This document shows, in pieces, positions 1-8,795 of a stretch of DNA of 64,000 nucleotides. Source of the DNA: Coriobacterium glomerans PW2 (GTDB taxonomy: Bacteria > Actinomycetota > Coriobacteriia > Coriobacteriales > Coriobacteriaceae). The position numbers and the translations under genes are program-made. Position 1 is the first letter of the stretch; each line of letters begins with the position of its first letter. The DNA lies in assembly GCF_000195315.1 (NCBI RefSeq), contig NC_015389.1, positions 806,001 through 870,000 on the forward strand, in the 5' to 3' direction. The notes beneath the pieces are model-generated. The model made no database searches. It was not told where the DNA came from and saw nothing but the letters and a program-made list of their open reading frames with translations.

Positions 1-61
1 CGCTCCGATCGCCTACAACTATCTGGCACCGGGCCGCTCGCCCGGCGCGGAAAACAAATAG
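1..61 (+). CDS. PTS ascorbate-type EIIC, C-terminal end (partial)
   Basis: Only the last 19 codons and the TAG stop at 59-61 lie in the window; the frame begins at base 2. The tail ends in a polar Glu-Asn-Lys stretch, as membrane IIC proteins often do. The identity is inferred from the next gene, a small ascorbate/lactose-type IIB, because UlaA-type IIC and UlaB-type IIB genes are usually adjacent. The fragment itself carries no diagnostic motif. Confidence 0.5.
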   Translation, partial: APIAYNYLAPGRSPGAENK

Positions 62-196
62 TTCGAGGTCCATTCCAGGCGTATGTCGGACGTCTTGGAG
101 CTGCGAGGCATTTTCGCTGAGCTCCACCTGACTCCCCATCTAGTCATCCCTGTTGTCTCGCTTCGTCGGAAGCGAGGAGGAAAGGAAGGTCATCGT

Positions 197-508
197 ATGG
201 AATCCATCACTCGGATCATGTGCGCGTGCGGCTCGGGGCTCGGGTCGAGTCTGCTGGTCGAGATGAACATCAAAGAGGTCCTTGGTAAGCTGGGCATCTG
301 TGATGTTCAGGTTTTTCATTCCGTAACGGGCGATATTCGTCTCGGGGCTGCTGATCTCTTTGTTGTCGGGCGCGACCTCGCCTCATTCATTCCCGAAGAG
401 ATCCCCGAGGAGCAGCGCATCATCCTCACGAACATCGTTGACAGAGACGAACTTGAAAACAAGCTTGCTCAAGTGTTCGGATTGCAGCACAAGGCGACCG
501 ATGCCTGA
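197..508 (+). CDS. PTS EIIB component, ascorbate/lactose type
   Basis: This 103-residue cytoplasmic phosphocarrier should pass phosphate from a IIA to the sugar bound by the membrane IIC. The N-terminus holds the IIB phosphate loop CACGSGLGSS after the first strand (residues 8-17), whose first or second Cys is the expected phospho-site. The length fits UlaB-like proteins. The ATG at 197 follows a strong GAGGAAAGGAAGG Shine-Dalgarno; an in-frame upstream extension to 83 has no such site and is not protein-like. It lies 135 bp after the IIC tail and before a TalC-like aldolase, a common sugar-PTS arrangement. The sugar cannot be told from this piece. Confidence 0.85.
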   Translation: MESITRIMCACGSGLGSSLLVEMNIKEVLGKLGICDVQVFHSVTGDIRLGAADLFVVGRDLASFIPEEIPEEQRIILTNIVDRDELENKLAQVFGLQHKATDA

Positions 509-679
509 TACTCGTCAAAGGGGAGCGGATTGAACGAACGAGCAACATCTGACCGCTCATGATCCGTGCGATGTCAGCCTCTCGGTTGAGCTACACTTTC
601 AACAGGTGTACGGGAACCGCAGCGGCAGGAAATCTCCGAACGGCTCTTGGACAGAAGATGCGCGAAAAAGGAGCTGGCT

Positions 680-1357
680 ATGAAGTTCTTCATCGACACG
701 GCCGATCTCGACGAAATCAAAGAGGCGAAGGGCTGGGGTGTGCTGGCAGGGGTGACCACCAATCCGAGTCTGTACATGAAGGTTGGCGGCAAGCTCGCCG
801 ACTTCGAGGATCATATGGTCAAGATCGCCCACCTCTGCGATGGCCTTCCCGTCTCGGCTGAGTCCACAGCCAAAAGTGCGGAGGATATGATCGTCGAGGG
901 TCGCCATCTCTCTTCGCTCGCTCCCAACATCGTCGTGAAGCTGCCGATCTGCGCAGAATCGCTCGCGGCGACGAGAAGACTGTCCGAAGAGGGCGTCCGC
1001 ATCAACATGACCCTCGTATTCTCCGCACCTCAGGCGCTGCTGGCGGCCAATGCCGGCGCGCGCTATATCTCGCCGTTCGTCGGCCGCTTCGACGACATCG
1101 GCGAAGATGGCATCGATGAGCTGTCGACGGTCATCCAGTGCATCGAGAACTACAGCTGGGACAAGAACGTCGACCATGAGGTCGAGATTATCACCGCCTC
1201 GGTGCGCACTCCCAATCATGTGACGCAAGCGGCGCTTCTTGGTGCCGATATCGCGACGGTCCCCTTCGGGGCGCTCAAGAAATGTCTCGCGCATCCACTG
1301 ACCCAGCAGGGCTTGGAACGCTTCGAGGCGGATTGGGAGAAGGTCAAGGGCGCGTAG
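680..1357 (+). CDS. talC: Transaldolase-like fructose-6-phosphate aldolase (TalC/FSA family)
   Basis: A 225-residue TIM-barrel aldolase. Family members either cleave fructose-6-phosphate to dihydroxyacetone and glyceraldehyde-3-phosphate or act as small transaldolases. The start MKFFIDTADLDEI and the TTNPSL motif (residues 26-31) are typical, and the Schiff-base lysine is K87 in IVVKLPI. The ATG at 680 has an AAAAAGGAG site just upstream, preferable to an in-frame ATG at 647. Placement after PTS IIC-IIB suggests that it processes the sugar phosphate made by that transporter. Whether it is an aldolase or a transaldolase cannot be decided by reading. Confidence 0.88.
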   Translation: MKFFIDTADLDEIKEAKGWGVLAGVTTNPSLYMKVGGKLADFEDHMVKIAHLCDGLPVSAESTAKSAEDMIVEGRHLSSLAPNIVVKLPICAESLAATRRLSEEGVRINMTLVFSAPQALLAANAGARYISPFVGRFDDIGEDGIDELSTVIQCIENYSWDKNVDHEVEIITASVRTPNHVTQAALLGADIATVPFGALKKCLAHPLTQQGLERFEADWEKVKGA

Positions 1358-1715
1358 CGCACCCCAGGTGGCGCACGGTTCGTCTTGCAGGGTCCCGCCC
1401 GGCGCCTTCCCGCGCCGAGCGGGGCCCTGTCGCAGGGAGCGGTTCTCGCTGGCCTCCTTCGTGCGCCGATGCCCATCGGGTCTCCTGCGACACCGAGGTC
1501 ATTTTTGCGCAAGCTATCCATTTCATGGAACTTCACCGTCAGAGAGAAGAAAAAGGTAGGCTTTCGTGAGGACAGGCCGCCGCGTCGCGACAAGATGGCG
1601 TTTCAGCCGGATCATCTCGATGCGAACATATCGGTCGCGCGAGCTGGCTGGCGGTCTTGAATGAGCAGATGTCGAGTGAACCTGGACTTGTCATCCGATG
1701 GCTAGGGAGGCAGCG
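1358..1715. other. Intergenic region between talC and the LCP gene
   Basis: About 360 bases with no convincing gene. Several short overlapping frames exist on both strands but none has a good start site or protein-like composition. The clear structure is a long GC-rich hairpin at 1388-1429, described separately. A promoter for the LCP gene must lie in the right half, but no confident -35/-10 pair was found. Confidence 0.6.
1388..1429 (+). terminator. Long GC-rich hairpin after talC
   Basis: Arms starting CAGGG and ending CCCTG pair over about 18 positions with few mismatches round a short TTCC loop, 30 bases after the talC stop. It is followed by TCGCAGGG rather than a T-run, so it is not a canonical intrinsic terminator. 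It may end transcription with help or protect the upstream mRNA 3' end. Confidence 0.45.
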
Positions 1716-3125
1716 TTGCGCAGACAGAATGGTAGGAACACCCAGGATCGCCGGCGCGGCGGCCACGATCGCCAGCCCTCGCGGGGATCTCACGCGCAGC
1801 CCGCGCGGAGACGGGCGCTCGATTCGCGCGCCGGTATCGTTCCGGCGTCGCGGACGACGAGAGGTGCGATGCCGGACAGCTCGTATCAGGCCTACAGTCG
1901 CTATAACCCGCACAACCCGTATCTGGCCGGGAACGGGTCGCGCGCGCGCCGTCCGGCGAATCCGGTCCGGCCCCACCGCGCTCGTCGTCGCATCATCATC
2001 GGTGTGGCCATGGTTTTTCTCATGGCGCTCGCCGGGGTCGCCTATGGAGCATATTATATTGTCAGTGCTGATGGCGGGCTCAAGCGCTCGGATGCGCTCC
2101 CGATCTACGATGGGCCGCAAAGCGAGGACATCGACATGCTCATCATGGGGCTCGATTCGCGCGTCGACGTCAACGGGCAGCCGCTGTCCGAGGAGACCTA
2201 CCAGGCCCTGCACGCCGGCGGCGAGAACGATGGCGGCCTCAATTCGAATGTCTTGATCTATGTACATATCCCCAAGGACGGTTCAGGCATCACCGCGATT
2301 TCGATCCCACGTGACGACTACGTCGATCTGCCCGGCAAACCCTACGGGCAGAGCAAATCCAAGATAAAGGAGGCCTACGGACTGGCGTTCGCTGAGAAGC
2401 AGAACCAGAACGCGAAGGAGGGCAAGTCCGACGACGATGCCTACCAGGCCGCCCGCGATGCCGGACGCAAGGCCGAGATCGCTGCGGTCGACGCGTTTCT
2501 CGGTGTGCGCATCAACCACTTCATCGAGGTGACGATGGGTGCGTTCTACGAGGTCGCCAAGGTTATGGAGCCCATCACCGTCACGGTCAACAACGACACC
2601 GAGGATGTGACCTATGCGGGCATCAAGCTGACCGCGGGCACCCATGAGCTATCTGCCAAAGATGCCATCGCCTTCGTGCGGCAGCGTCGCGACAACGTCC
2701 ACGACATCAACTTCACCGATCTGGATCGCACGCGCCGCCAGCAGGTCTTCATCATCGCCGTGCTGAACAAGTTGAAATCGATGGGCTTGGGCGATGTCGG
2801 CAAGGTCGATCCTTTGGTCAAGATCGCCCAGACGAGCATGGTGTTCGACAAGAATCTCTCTCTATTGAGTCTTTACTCCATGGTGAAGAAGATCGGTGGA
2901 GCGGACATGCGGTTCTACACGTTGCCGGTTGAGAGCTTCGGCAAACAGGACGGCAAGGACGTGAACATCGTCGACGTGAAAAAGATCCAGGAGACGGTGA
3001 AGGATATCTTGGCCGGCGATGATACCTCGACACCCTATGGTGCCGCGAAAAACGCCACCGAGCAGCCTTCGCCCACCGAGCTGTCGCTTCTCAACAGCAG
3101 CGGTGGAACGCCGAGCGTGAAATAG
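1716..3125 (+). CDS. LytR-CpsA-Psr (LCP) family cell-wall polymer transferase
   Basis: LCP proteins attach teichoic acid-like or capsular polymers from lipid carriers to peptidoglycan at the outer face of the membrane. The protein has a long Arg-rich cytoplasmic N-terminus, one membrane helix (IIIGVAMVFLMALAGVAYG), then the LCP domain beginning near DIDMLIMGLDSR, with conserved arginines in ISIPRDDYVDLPG and DLDRTRRQQ. The start is taken as the TTG at 1716 because AGGGAGG at 1704-1710 sits 5 nt upstream; this gives 469 residues. An ATG at 1869 would shorten the tail by 51 residues, and an ATG at 1698 lacks a site. It appears to be a single-gene unit. Confidence 0.88.
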   Translation: MRRQNGRNTQDRRRGGHDRQPSRGSHAQPARRRALDSRAGIVPASRTTRGAMPDSSYQAYSRYNPHNPYLAGNGSRARRPANPVRPHRARRRIIIGVAMVFLMALAGVAYGAYYIVSADGGLKRSDALPIYDGPQSEDIDMLIMGLDSRVDVNGQPLSEETYQALHAGGENDGGLNSNVLIYVHIPKDGSGITAISIPRDDYVDLPGKPYGQSKSKIKEAYGLAFAEKQNQNAKEGKSDDDAYQAARDAGRKAEIAAVDAFLGVRINHFIEVTMGAFYEVAKVMEPITVTVNNDTEDVTYAGIKLTAGTHELSAKDAIAFVRQRRDNVHDINFTDLDRTRRQQVFIIAVLNKLKSMGLGDVGKVDPLVKIAQTSMVFDKNLSLLSLYSMVKKIGGADMRFYTLPVESFGKQDGKDVNIVDVKKIQETVKDILAGDDTSTPYGAAKNATEQPSPTELSLLNSSGGTPSVK

Positions 3126-3190
3126 GCTCTCGGCTCTCGGCTCTGCACGTGCGTCCGTGTTTGCGCTGGGGTCATGTGCTCGACGGCAGC

Positions 3191-3222
3191 GGGCGGCCGC
3201 ACCATGCATGGAGCGGCCGCCC
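3191..3222 (+). terminator. GC-rich hairpin after the LCP gene
   Basis: Perfect 10-bp inverted repeat GGGCGGCCGC / GCGGCCGCCC with a 12-nt loop, starting 65 bases after the LCP stop codon. No T-run follows, so termination is possible but not canonical. Confidence 0.45.
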
Positions 3223-3356
3223 GTCGCACGGGCGCATGTCCGTCGCCCATGACGTTGCCTGCTTGCGGCAGCGAATCCTCATCGCTCGAGGCCGCTTCGC
3301 GACCGCGGCGGCGCATCTCACCTGAGGTTTTCCCCTAGTGCTTATGAGGGAAATAT

Positions 3357-3402
3357 CACAATATATTGTGTTTTTGAATTTTAGTTTTACTCTATATAGT
3401 TA
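3357..3402 (+). promoter_or_regulatory. Tandem NrdR boxes upstream of nrdD
   Basis: Two palindromic AT-rich sites, CACAATATATTGTG (3357-3370) and ACTCTATATAGTTA (3389-3402), have starts 32 bp apart, about three helical turns. This matches the known architecture of NrdR sites, usually two boxes of ACACwATATwTwGTGT type spaced by whole turns in ribonucleotide reductase promoters. The first is a near-perfect match and the second is weaker. They sit 87-132 bp before the nrdD start, around a TATTAT -10-like hexamer at 3414-3419. NrdR-dATP/ATP repression of nrdDG is inferred. Confidence 0.85.
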
Positions 3403-3488
3403 CCTCGCTAGGGTATTATAAAGTCCGGCGGGGCGCGCCCGATAACCGTGCCCCATATGAGACCGTACAACACATGAATGGGGACCGC

Positions 3489-5711
3489 ATGAAGATCATC
3501 AAGCGAAGCGGGGTAGAGGTCGCGTTCGATGTCGATAAGATATCGAGCGCCATCCGAGGTGCCAACAAGGAAGTGAAGGAGGCCGACCGCCTCACCGAGC
3601 GCCAGGTGATCTATGCGTCGCAAAACGTCGCGGAAGCCTGCGAGCGCGCCGGGCACACCGTTTCAGTCGAGGAGATCCAAGATCTCGTCGAGGATGAGAT
3701 CATGGCGCTCGATCGCTTCGAGGTCGCGCGCAGGTACATCATCTACCGCTACCTGCAGGGCCTGAAGCGCCAGAAGAACACGACCGATGACAAGATCCTG
3801 TCGCTCATCGAGCACAACAACGAAGAGGTCAAGCAGGAGAACTCGAATAAGAATCCCACGGTCAACTCTGTGCAGCGCGACTACATGGCCGGTGAGGTCT
3901 CCAAGGATCTCACCGCGCGCGTCCTGCTGCCGCGCGACATCGTGAAAGCGCACAATGAGGGTATCATCCATTTCCATGATTCGGACTACTTCGCGCAGCA
4001 TATGCACAACTGCGATCTCGTCAACCTCGATGATATGCTGCAGAACGGCACCGTCATCTCCGGCACGCTCATCGAGAAGCCGCACGGTTTCTCGACGGCG
4101 TGCAACATCGCCACGCAGATCATCGCGCAGGTCGCTTCGAACCAGTACGGCGGGCAGTCCATCTCGCTGACGCATCTGGCCCCCTTCGTGGAAGTTTCAC
4201 GACGCAAGATCCGCCGCGAGGTCGAGCGCGAGCTCGCCGAGCTCGGTGCGCATGCAGACGAGGACGATATCTCGAAGGTGGTCGAGGATCGGCTGCGCGA
4301 CGAGATCCGTCGCGGCGTTCAGACCATCCAGTACCAGGTCGTCACCCTCATGACCACCAACGGACAAGCGCCGTTCGTGACCGTGTTCATGTACCTCAAC
4401 GAGGCGCGCTCCGCAGACGAGAAGCGCGATCTGGCCATGATCATCGAGGAGACGCTCCGGCAGCGCTACGAGGGTGTGAAAAACGAGGCCGGCGTATGGA
4501 TCACACCGGCGTTTCCCAAGCTCATCTATGTGCTTGAAGAGGATAACGTCGAGGAGGGCGCGCCCTTCTTCTATCTCACGCAGATGGCTGCCAAGTGCAC
4601 CGCCAAGCGCATGGTGCCCGACTACATCTCCGAGAAGAAGATGCGCGAGCTCAAGCTGTCGGCCGGCGAGCAGCCTGGCGAGGGAGACTGCTACACCTGC
4701 ATGGGCTGTCGCAGCTTCCTCACGCCGGATCGCTCCGGCGACGGCTACGGCAACGTGGCGCGCGCGCGCAACCATGTGCCCGGCGCTCCGAAGTACTACG
4801 GGCGCTTCAACCAGGGTGTCGTGACCATCAACCTGCCTGACGTCGCCCTGTCCTCGGGCAAAGATGAGGACGAGTTCTGGCGGATCTTCGACGAGCGGCT
4901 CGAGCTGTGCCACCGGGCGCTGCGTCTGCGCCATGAGCGGCTGCTCGGCACGCCCTCGGATGCCGCGCCGATCCTGTGGCAGTACGGCGCGCTGGCGCGC
5001 CTGTCCAAGGGCGAGACCATCGATCGACTGCTCTTCGGCGGCTACTCCACGATCAGCTTGGGCTACGCCGGCCTCTACGAGTGCGTGAAGTACATGACGG
5101 GCCACAGTCATACCGAGAAGGCCGGCACGCCGTTCGCCATGCGCGTCATGCAGCACATGAACGACAAGTGCTCCGCGTGGAAGCTCGCTGAGGACATCGA
5201 CTACTCGCTGTACGGAACGCCGCTCGAGTCGACGACGTACACGTTCGCGAAAGCCCTCCAGCGCCGCTTCGGCATCATCCCCGGCGTGACGGACAAGGGC
5301 TACATCACGAACAGCTATCACGTGCACGTGAGCGAGGAGATCGATGCGTTCGACAAGCTGAAGTTCGAAAGCGAGTTCCAGGCGCTCTCGCCGGGTGGTG
5401 CGATCTCCTACATCGAGGTGCCCGATATGCAGGACAACCTCAAGGCGGTCGTGAGCGTGATGCGCTATATCTACGACAACATCATGTACGCCGAGCTGAA
5501 CACGAAAAGCGATTACTGCCAGGAGTGCGGCTTCGACGGCGAGATCAAAATCGTCGAGGACGACGGCAAGCTCGTGTGGGAGTGCCCGCGCTGCGGCAAC
5601 CGCGATCAGGAGAAGCTGAACGTCGCCCGGCGCACCTGCGGCTATATCGGCACGCAGTTCTGGAACCAGGGACGCACCGAGGAGATTCGCGACCGGGTCC
5701 TGCATCTGTGA
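3489..5711 (+). CDS. nrdD: Anaerobic ribonucleoside-triphosphate reductase, class III
   Basis: Reduces ribonucleoside triphosphates to deoxy forms without oxygen, using a glycyl radical. The N-terminal 90 or so residues form an ATP-cone (KIIKRSGVEVAFDVDKI), an allosteric dATP/ATP site. The C-terminus carries the zinc site (CQECG ... CPRCGN) and the glycyl radical loop RRTCGYIG near the end. At 740 residues it is full length. The ATG at 3489 has GGGGA 6 nt upstream and is preferred to the ATG at 3474. The nrdG activase follows after 53 bp. NrdR boxes upstream indicate control by nucleotide supply. Confidence 0.97.
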   Translation: MKIIKRSGVEVAFDVDKISSAIRGANKEVKEADRLTERQVIYASQNVAEACERAGHTVSVEEIQDLVEDEIMALDRFEVARRYIIYRYLQGLKRQKNTTDDKILSLIEHNNEEVKQENSNKNPTVNSVQRDYMAGEVSKDLTARVLLPRDIVKAHNEGIIHFHDSDYFAQHMHNCDLVNLDDMLQNGTVISGTLIEKPHGFSTACNIATQIIAQVASNQYGGQSISLTHLAPFVEVSRRKIRREVERELAELGAHADEDDISKVVEDRLRDEIRRGVQTIQYQVVTLMTTNGQAPFVTVFMYLNEARSADEKRDLAMIIEETLRQRYEGVKNEAGVWITPAFPKLIYVLEEDNVEEGAPFFYLTQMAAKCTAKRMVPDYISEKKMRELKLSAGEQPGEGDCYTCMGCRSFLTPDRSGDGYGNVARARNHVPGAPKYYGRFNQGVVTINLPDVALSSGKDEDEFWRIFDERLELCHRALRLRHERLLGTPSDAAPILWQYGALARLSKGETIDRLLFGGYSTISLGYAGLYECVKYMTGHSHTEKAGTPFAMRVMQHMNDKCSAWKLAEDIDYSLYGTPLESTTYTFAKALQRRFGIIPGVTDKGYITNSYHVHVSEEIDAFDKLKFESEFQALSPGGAISYIEVPDMQDNLKAVVSVMRYIYDNIMYAELNTKSDYCQECGFDGEIKIVEDDGKLVWECPRCGNRDQEKLNVARRTCGYIGTQFWNQGRTEEIRDRVLHL

Positions 5712-5764
5712 TCCGGCCGGATCGCAGAGACATCCACCCGAGGACATGAGAGCGTGAGCCGTCT

Positions 5765-6319
5765 ATGAACTTCGCCGCCATCAAGTACTGCGACATCGCC
5801 AACGGAGAGGGGGTCAGGACCTCACTGTTCGTCTCCGGCTGCCGCCGGGGCTGTCCGGAGTGCTTCAACCCCGAGACATGGAGCTTCACGGCGGGCGAGC
5901 CGTTTACCGGCGAGACGGCCGAGCAGATTCTCGAGAGCCTGGATCAGCCCTTCGTCGCGGGGCTGACGGTGCTCGGCGGCGAGCCGATGGAGCCGGAGAA
6001 CCAGAGCGGTCTCGTCGGGTTTCTCGAGTCGGTTCGCGCGCGCTTCCCGATCGGTGGCCCCGAGACGATCTGGTGCTACACGGGCGACACCCTCGAGGAG
6101 CTGCAAGAAGGCGGTCCGCACCGCACCGATGTCACCGATCGCGTGCTGGCGTGCCTGGATGTTCTGGTGGATGGTCCATACGAACGCGAGCTGCACGATA
6201 TCACGCTGCGTTTCCGCGGCTCGTCCAACCAGCGGATCATCGACATGATCCGCACGCGCGATCAGGGTCGCGTCGTGCTGTGGGAAGATGATCGGCTGTA
6301 CGCCAGTCACACGATGTAG
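5765..6319 (+). CDS. nrdG: Anaerobic ribonucleotide reductase activating protein (radical SAM)
   Basis: Radical-SAM activase that generates the glycyl radical on NrdD. The cluster motif CRRGCPEC (C26, C30, C33) has the CxxxCxxC spacing, and GGEP follows at the SAM site in VLGGEPMEPEN. At 184 residues it is of normal length. It follows nrdD in the same operon, and folE begins 26 bp after its stop. Confidence 0.95.
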   Translation: MNFAAIKYCDIANGEGVRTSLFVSGCRRGCPECFNPETWSFTAGEPFTGETAEQILESLDQPFVAGLTVLGGEPMEPENQSGLVGFLESVRARFPIGGPETIWCYTGDTLEELQEGGPHRTDVTDRVLACLDVLVDGPYERELHDITLRFRGSSNQRIIDMIRTRDQGRVVLWEDDRLYASHTM

Positions 6320-6345
6320 CCGCGCGGCGGCCGCGAGAGGAGACC

Positions 6346-6906
6346 ATGATCGACCAGAAGAAGATCGAGCAGGCGGTGGAGCTGCTGCTCGAAGGCATCG
6401 GAGAGGACCCCGGTCGTGCGGGCCTCATAGAGACGCCGGCACGCGTGGCGCGCATGTACGCCGAGCTGTGCGCAGGAAAGCTCGACGACGCGTCGAAGCA
6501 TCTCGCGCGGACGTTTTCGGTTTCCGGCAACGATTTGGTGATCGAGCGAGACATCATGTTCCACTCCCTGTGCGAGCACCATCTGCTGCCCTTTTTCGGC
6601 CACGTGCACATCGGCTACGTGCCGTGTGGCCGCGTGGTGGGGCTCTCCAAGCTCGCTCGGCTCGTCGAGGTGTTCGCGCGCCGTCTGCAGCTGCAGGAGC
6701 GCATGACCGCCCAGATCGCCGATGCGCTCATGGAGCAGCTGGCACCGCAGGGTGTCATTGTCATGATCGAGGCGGAGCACCTGTGCATGGCGATGCGCGG
6801 TGTCGCAAAACCGGGTACATGGACCACGACGCTCGCCGTGCGCGGCATCATCGAGCAAGACCCCGAGATAGAGCAGCGCTTCTTCCGAATGCTCGGACGA
6901 CCCTGA
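6346..6906 (+). CDS. folE: GTP cyclohydrolase I
   Basis: Converts GTP to 7,8-dihydroneopterin triphosphate, the first step of folate synthesis. The zinc ligands C76 and H79 (SLCEHHLLPF) and C147 (HLCMAMRGV) are present, and the 186-residue length is standard for type IA enzymes. The start ATG follows GAGAGGAG. It comes directly after nrdG and is followed by folB, so nucleotide reduction and pterin synthesis may share a transcript. No other folate genes (folP, folK) are in the window. Confidence 0.97.
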   Translation: MIDQKKIEQAVELLLEGIGEDPGRAGLIETPARVARMYAELCAGKLDDASKHLARTFSVSGNDLVIERDIMFHSLCEHHLLPFFGHVHIGYVPCGRVVGLSKLARLVEVFARRLQLQERMTAQIADALMEQLAPQGVIVMIEAEHLCMAMRGVAKPGTWTTTLAVRGIIEQDPEIEQRFFRMLGRP

Positions 6907-6980
6907 TCCTGCTGGCTCGAGGCTTGCACGTGTCGGCGTCTGCCGGCGATCTGAGGAAGCGATGTGAGGAGATCGTTCAC

Positions 6981-7469
6981 ATGACAAAAAGGAATCTGCC
7001 AGAGAGCACGTCGGCGGGGGAGGCACGCGGCCTCGCGCGTCGAAGGAGACCCGGGCTGTCGGAGAGCCGGGCGGCCATCGTGCCCACGGCGGCTGAGCAG
7101 CTCGCCGGCGCGGACAGGATTCGCATCGATGGTCTCGAGGTATTTGCGAAGCACGGGGTGAACCCCGCGGAAAACGAGCTCGGACAGAAGTTCATCGTCT
7201 CGGCGACACTCTATGTGAGCCTTCGTCGCGCGGGCTGCACAGATGATCTTGCCGATACCGTCGACTACGGTGCGGTCTGCCACACGATCGATATGTTTTT
7301 GCGCGCAAGGACCTGCAAGCTCATCGAGGCCGCCGCAGAGGGTCTGGCCACTGAGCTGCTGCGGGCGTATCCGGCTCTGCTGGGCGTACGGCTTGCCATA
7401 GACAAGCCCTGGGCGCCGATCGGTCTGCCGCTGGCTGGCGTTTCAGTCGAGATCGAGCGCACCCGCTGA
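6981..7469 (+). CDS. folB: Dihydroneopterin aldolase
   Basis: Cleaves dihydroneopterin to 6-hydroxymethyl-dihydropterin and glycolaldehyde. The domain begins at ADRIRIDGLEVFAKHGV and includes the conserved NELGQKF segment and the active-site lysine in AIDKPWAPI. The protein has 162 residues, about 40 more than usual, because of a polar Arg-rich N-terminal extension. The ATG at 6981 has GAGGAG about 10 nt upstream; a GTG nearer the domain could be the true start. The same frame runs open far upstream inside folE, but that part is a shadow. The 3' end overlaps the convergent YgjP-like gene by 27 bp. Confidence 0.88.
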   Translation: MTKRNLPESTSAGEARGLARRRRPGLSESRAAIVPTAAEQLAGADRIRIDGLEVFAKHGVNPAENELGQKFIVSATLYVSLRRAGCTDDLADTVDYGAVCHTIDMFLRARTCKLIEAAAEGLATELLRAYPALLGVRLAIDKPWAPIGLPLAGVSVEIERTR

Positions 7470-8165
7470 GCGCGCTCGCGCGATCTCCATCGGCGAGCGC
7501 TTGAGCCAGCTGCGCACGATTCGATTTCGCGGGAAGTGGCGGTCGAGCAGCTTGTGAAAGCGCGCTTTGTGGCTCGGCTCGATGAGATGGATGAGCTCGT
7601 GGGTCACGACGCAATCAAGGCACGCGGGCGGAAACGCCGCGAGAGCCGAGCTTATGCGGATGGCACCGGTTGCCGGGGTGCACGAGCCCCAGCGCGAGGT
7701 CATATCTCGGACGCGCCAGGTGCGCGCCCGCACGCCCACAACGGTCTCGATGCGCGCTGCGACCAAGGGCAGCGCACGGACCAGTTCGTCGTGATAGAGC
7801 GCGTCGAGCCGCGTGCGGCGCGGCCCGACGGACGCGGCTCGGAGAACCTCTTTCGCCTTGACCGGCTCCCCCCACAGCGCTATCAGCTCACCGGCGCCGT
7901 CGGCATGCGCGCATCGGCGAGCCGCGCTGATGCGCTCGAGTCTGTCGACGTGCTTGAGAATCCATATAACGCGCCGATCGATGAAGCGCTGGGCCGCATC
8001 GCGACTTGCTGCAACCGGGATGCTCATGACCGCCGTCGCATCGGAGCGGATTCTGAGATTCAGATTCTTCACGCGTTTTCTCGTCACATGCACCGGGACG
8101 CGCCGGGTATCAGAGGCGGCGTAGAGGGTGTATGTATGATCGTCTATACTTATCTCGGACGACAT
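7443..8165 (-). CDS. YgjP-like (DUF45/WLM) metal-dependent hydrolase
   Basis: A 240-residue cytoplasmic protein of the YgjP family of putative zinc metalloproteases. The signature is in place: SRWGSC (157-162) before the zinc motif HELIH (H189, E190, H193), with a third His at 199 in PSHKARFH. Members are often found with restriction systems, but none is nearby. It is divergent from the isomerase gene at 8299 and convergent with folB, overlapping its end by 27 bp. The substrate is unknown. Confidence 0.85.
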   Translation of the reverse strand: MSSEISIDDHTYTLYAASDTRRVPVHVTRKRVKNLNLRIRSDATAVMSIPVAASRDAAQRFIDRRVIWILKHVDRLERISAARRCAHADGAGELIALWGEPVKAKEVLRAASVGPRRTRLDALYHDELVRALPLVAARIETVVGVRARTWRVRDMTSRWGSCTPATGAIRISSALAAFPPACLDCVVTHELIHLIEPSHKARFHKLLDRHFPRNRIVRSWLKRSPMEIARARSAGALDLD

Positions 8166-8216
8166 CGTGTTTTGTGCTCCACTCGTGTTGCCTCACAACA
8201 GGGCGACGCGCGGCTT

Positions 8217-8244
8217 TTGCCTGTGCGCCTCCATCAACTATAGT
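8217..8244 (+). promoter_or_regulatory. Putative sigma-70-type promoter of the FKBP gene
   Basis: TTGCCT (8217-8222) and TATAGT (8239-8244) are separated by 16 bp, 55 bp before the start codon at 8299. Both hexamers match the vegetative consensus in four or more positions. Confidence 0.6.
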
Positions 8245-8298
8245 GATGCGGACACGTCTGCGCATCCGAGCGGACCAAAGCGACAGAATCGAGGACTG

Positions 8299-8730
8299 AT
8301 GTCAAACGAGGGCAAGAAGGTTCGTGCTCATTACTGCGGCACGCTTGACGATGGGACAAAGTTCGACAGCTCATATGATCGCGGCGAACCGATCGCGTTC
8401 ACCTGCGGCGCGCATCAGATGATAGCCGGTTTCGATCAAGCGGTGGCAGGCATGGCCCAAGGGGAGAAGAAATCAGTGCACATTCCGGCCGCGGAGGCAT
8501 ACGGCGAGAGGCGCGAAGATCTCATCATGCGCTTTCCTGCAGACCAGGTGCCGAATCGCGAGGACTTGAGCGTCGGAGACCAGCTCTATCTCTCCAGTCC
8601 GGAAGGAAGACCGGTCCCCGCCACCGTCACAGCCATAGATGATGCGTTCGTCACGCTCGACGCCAACCATCAGCTTGCGGGATGCGACCTCAACTTTGAC
8701 ATCGAACTCGTTGAGATCGAGGAGAAATAG
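8299..8730 (+). CDS. FKBP-type peptidyl-prolyl isomerase, SlyD-like
   Basis: A 143-residue proline isomerase and chaperone. The FKBP core (VRAHYCGTLDDGTKFDSSYDRGEPIAF) is followed by the inserted-in-flap chaperone domain (EAYGERREDLIMRFPADQV), typical of SlyD, and ends in FDIELVEIEEK. The His-rich metal-binding tail of E. coli SlyD is absent. The ATG at 8299 has GAGGAC upstream; an open frame back to 8167 crosses the promoter and is not used. Confidence 0.92.
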   Translation: MSNEGKKVRAHYCGTLDDGTKFDSSYDRGEPIAFTCGAHQMIAGFDQAVAGMAQGEKKSVHIPAAEAYGERREDLIMRFPADQVPNREDLSVGDQLYLSSPEGRPVPATVTAIDDAFVTLDANHQLAGCDLNFDIELVEIEEK

Positions 8731-8795
8731 CGCCCGCCGTCGTCATTGGATTTCGCCGACAAGGATGAAGGATCTCGAGGTTGAAGGAGTCGCAT

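Larger units (their letters stand above)
3126..3488. other. Intergenic region: hairpin, then AT-rich nrd promoter
   Basis: The left half is GC-rich and contains the hairpin at 3191-3222. The right half (3345-3420) drops sharply in GC and holds the two NrdR boxes and a TATTAT hexamer at 3414-3419 that could serve as the -10 of nrdD. No gene is visible. Confidence 0.7.

Noticed and set aside
4197-5747. 516-codon antisense frame over nrdD
   Set aside because: Composition is that of a reverse shadow of a conserved gene; no independent support.
6288-6980. Long open frame running through folE into folB
   Set aside because: Its first 230 codons are an out-of-frame, Arg/Ala-rich shadow of folE. Only the part from 6981 is protein-like with a ribosome site.
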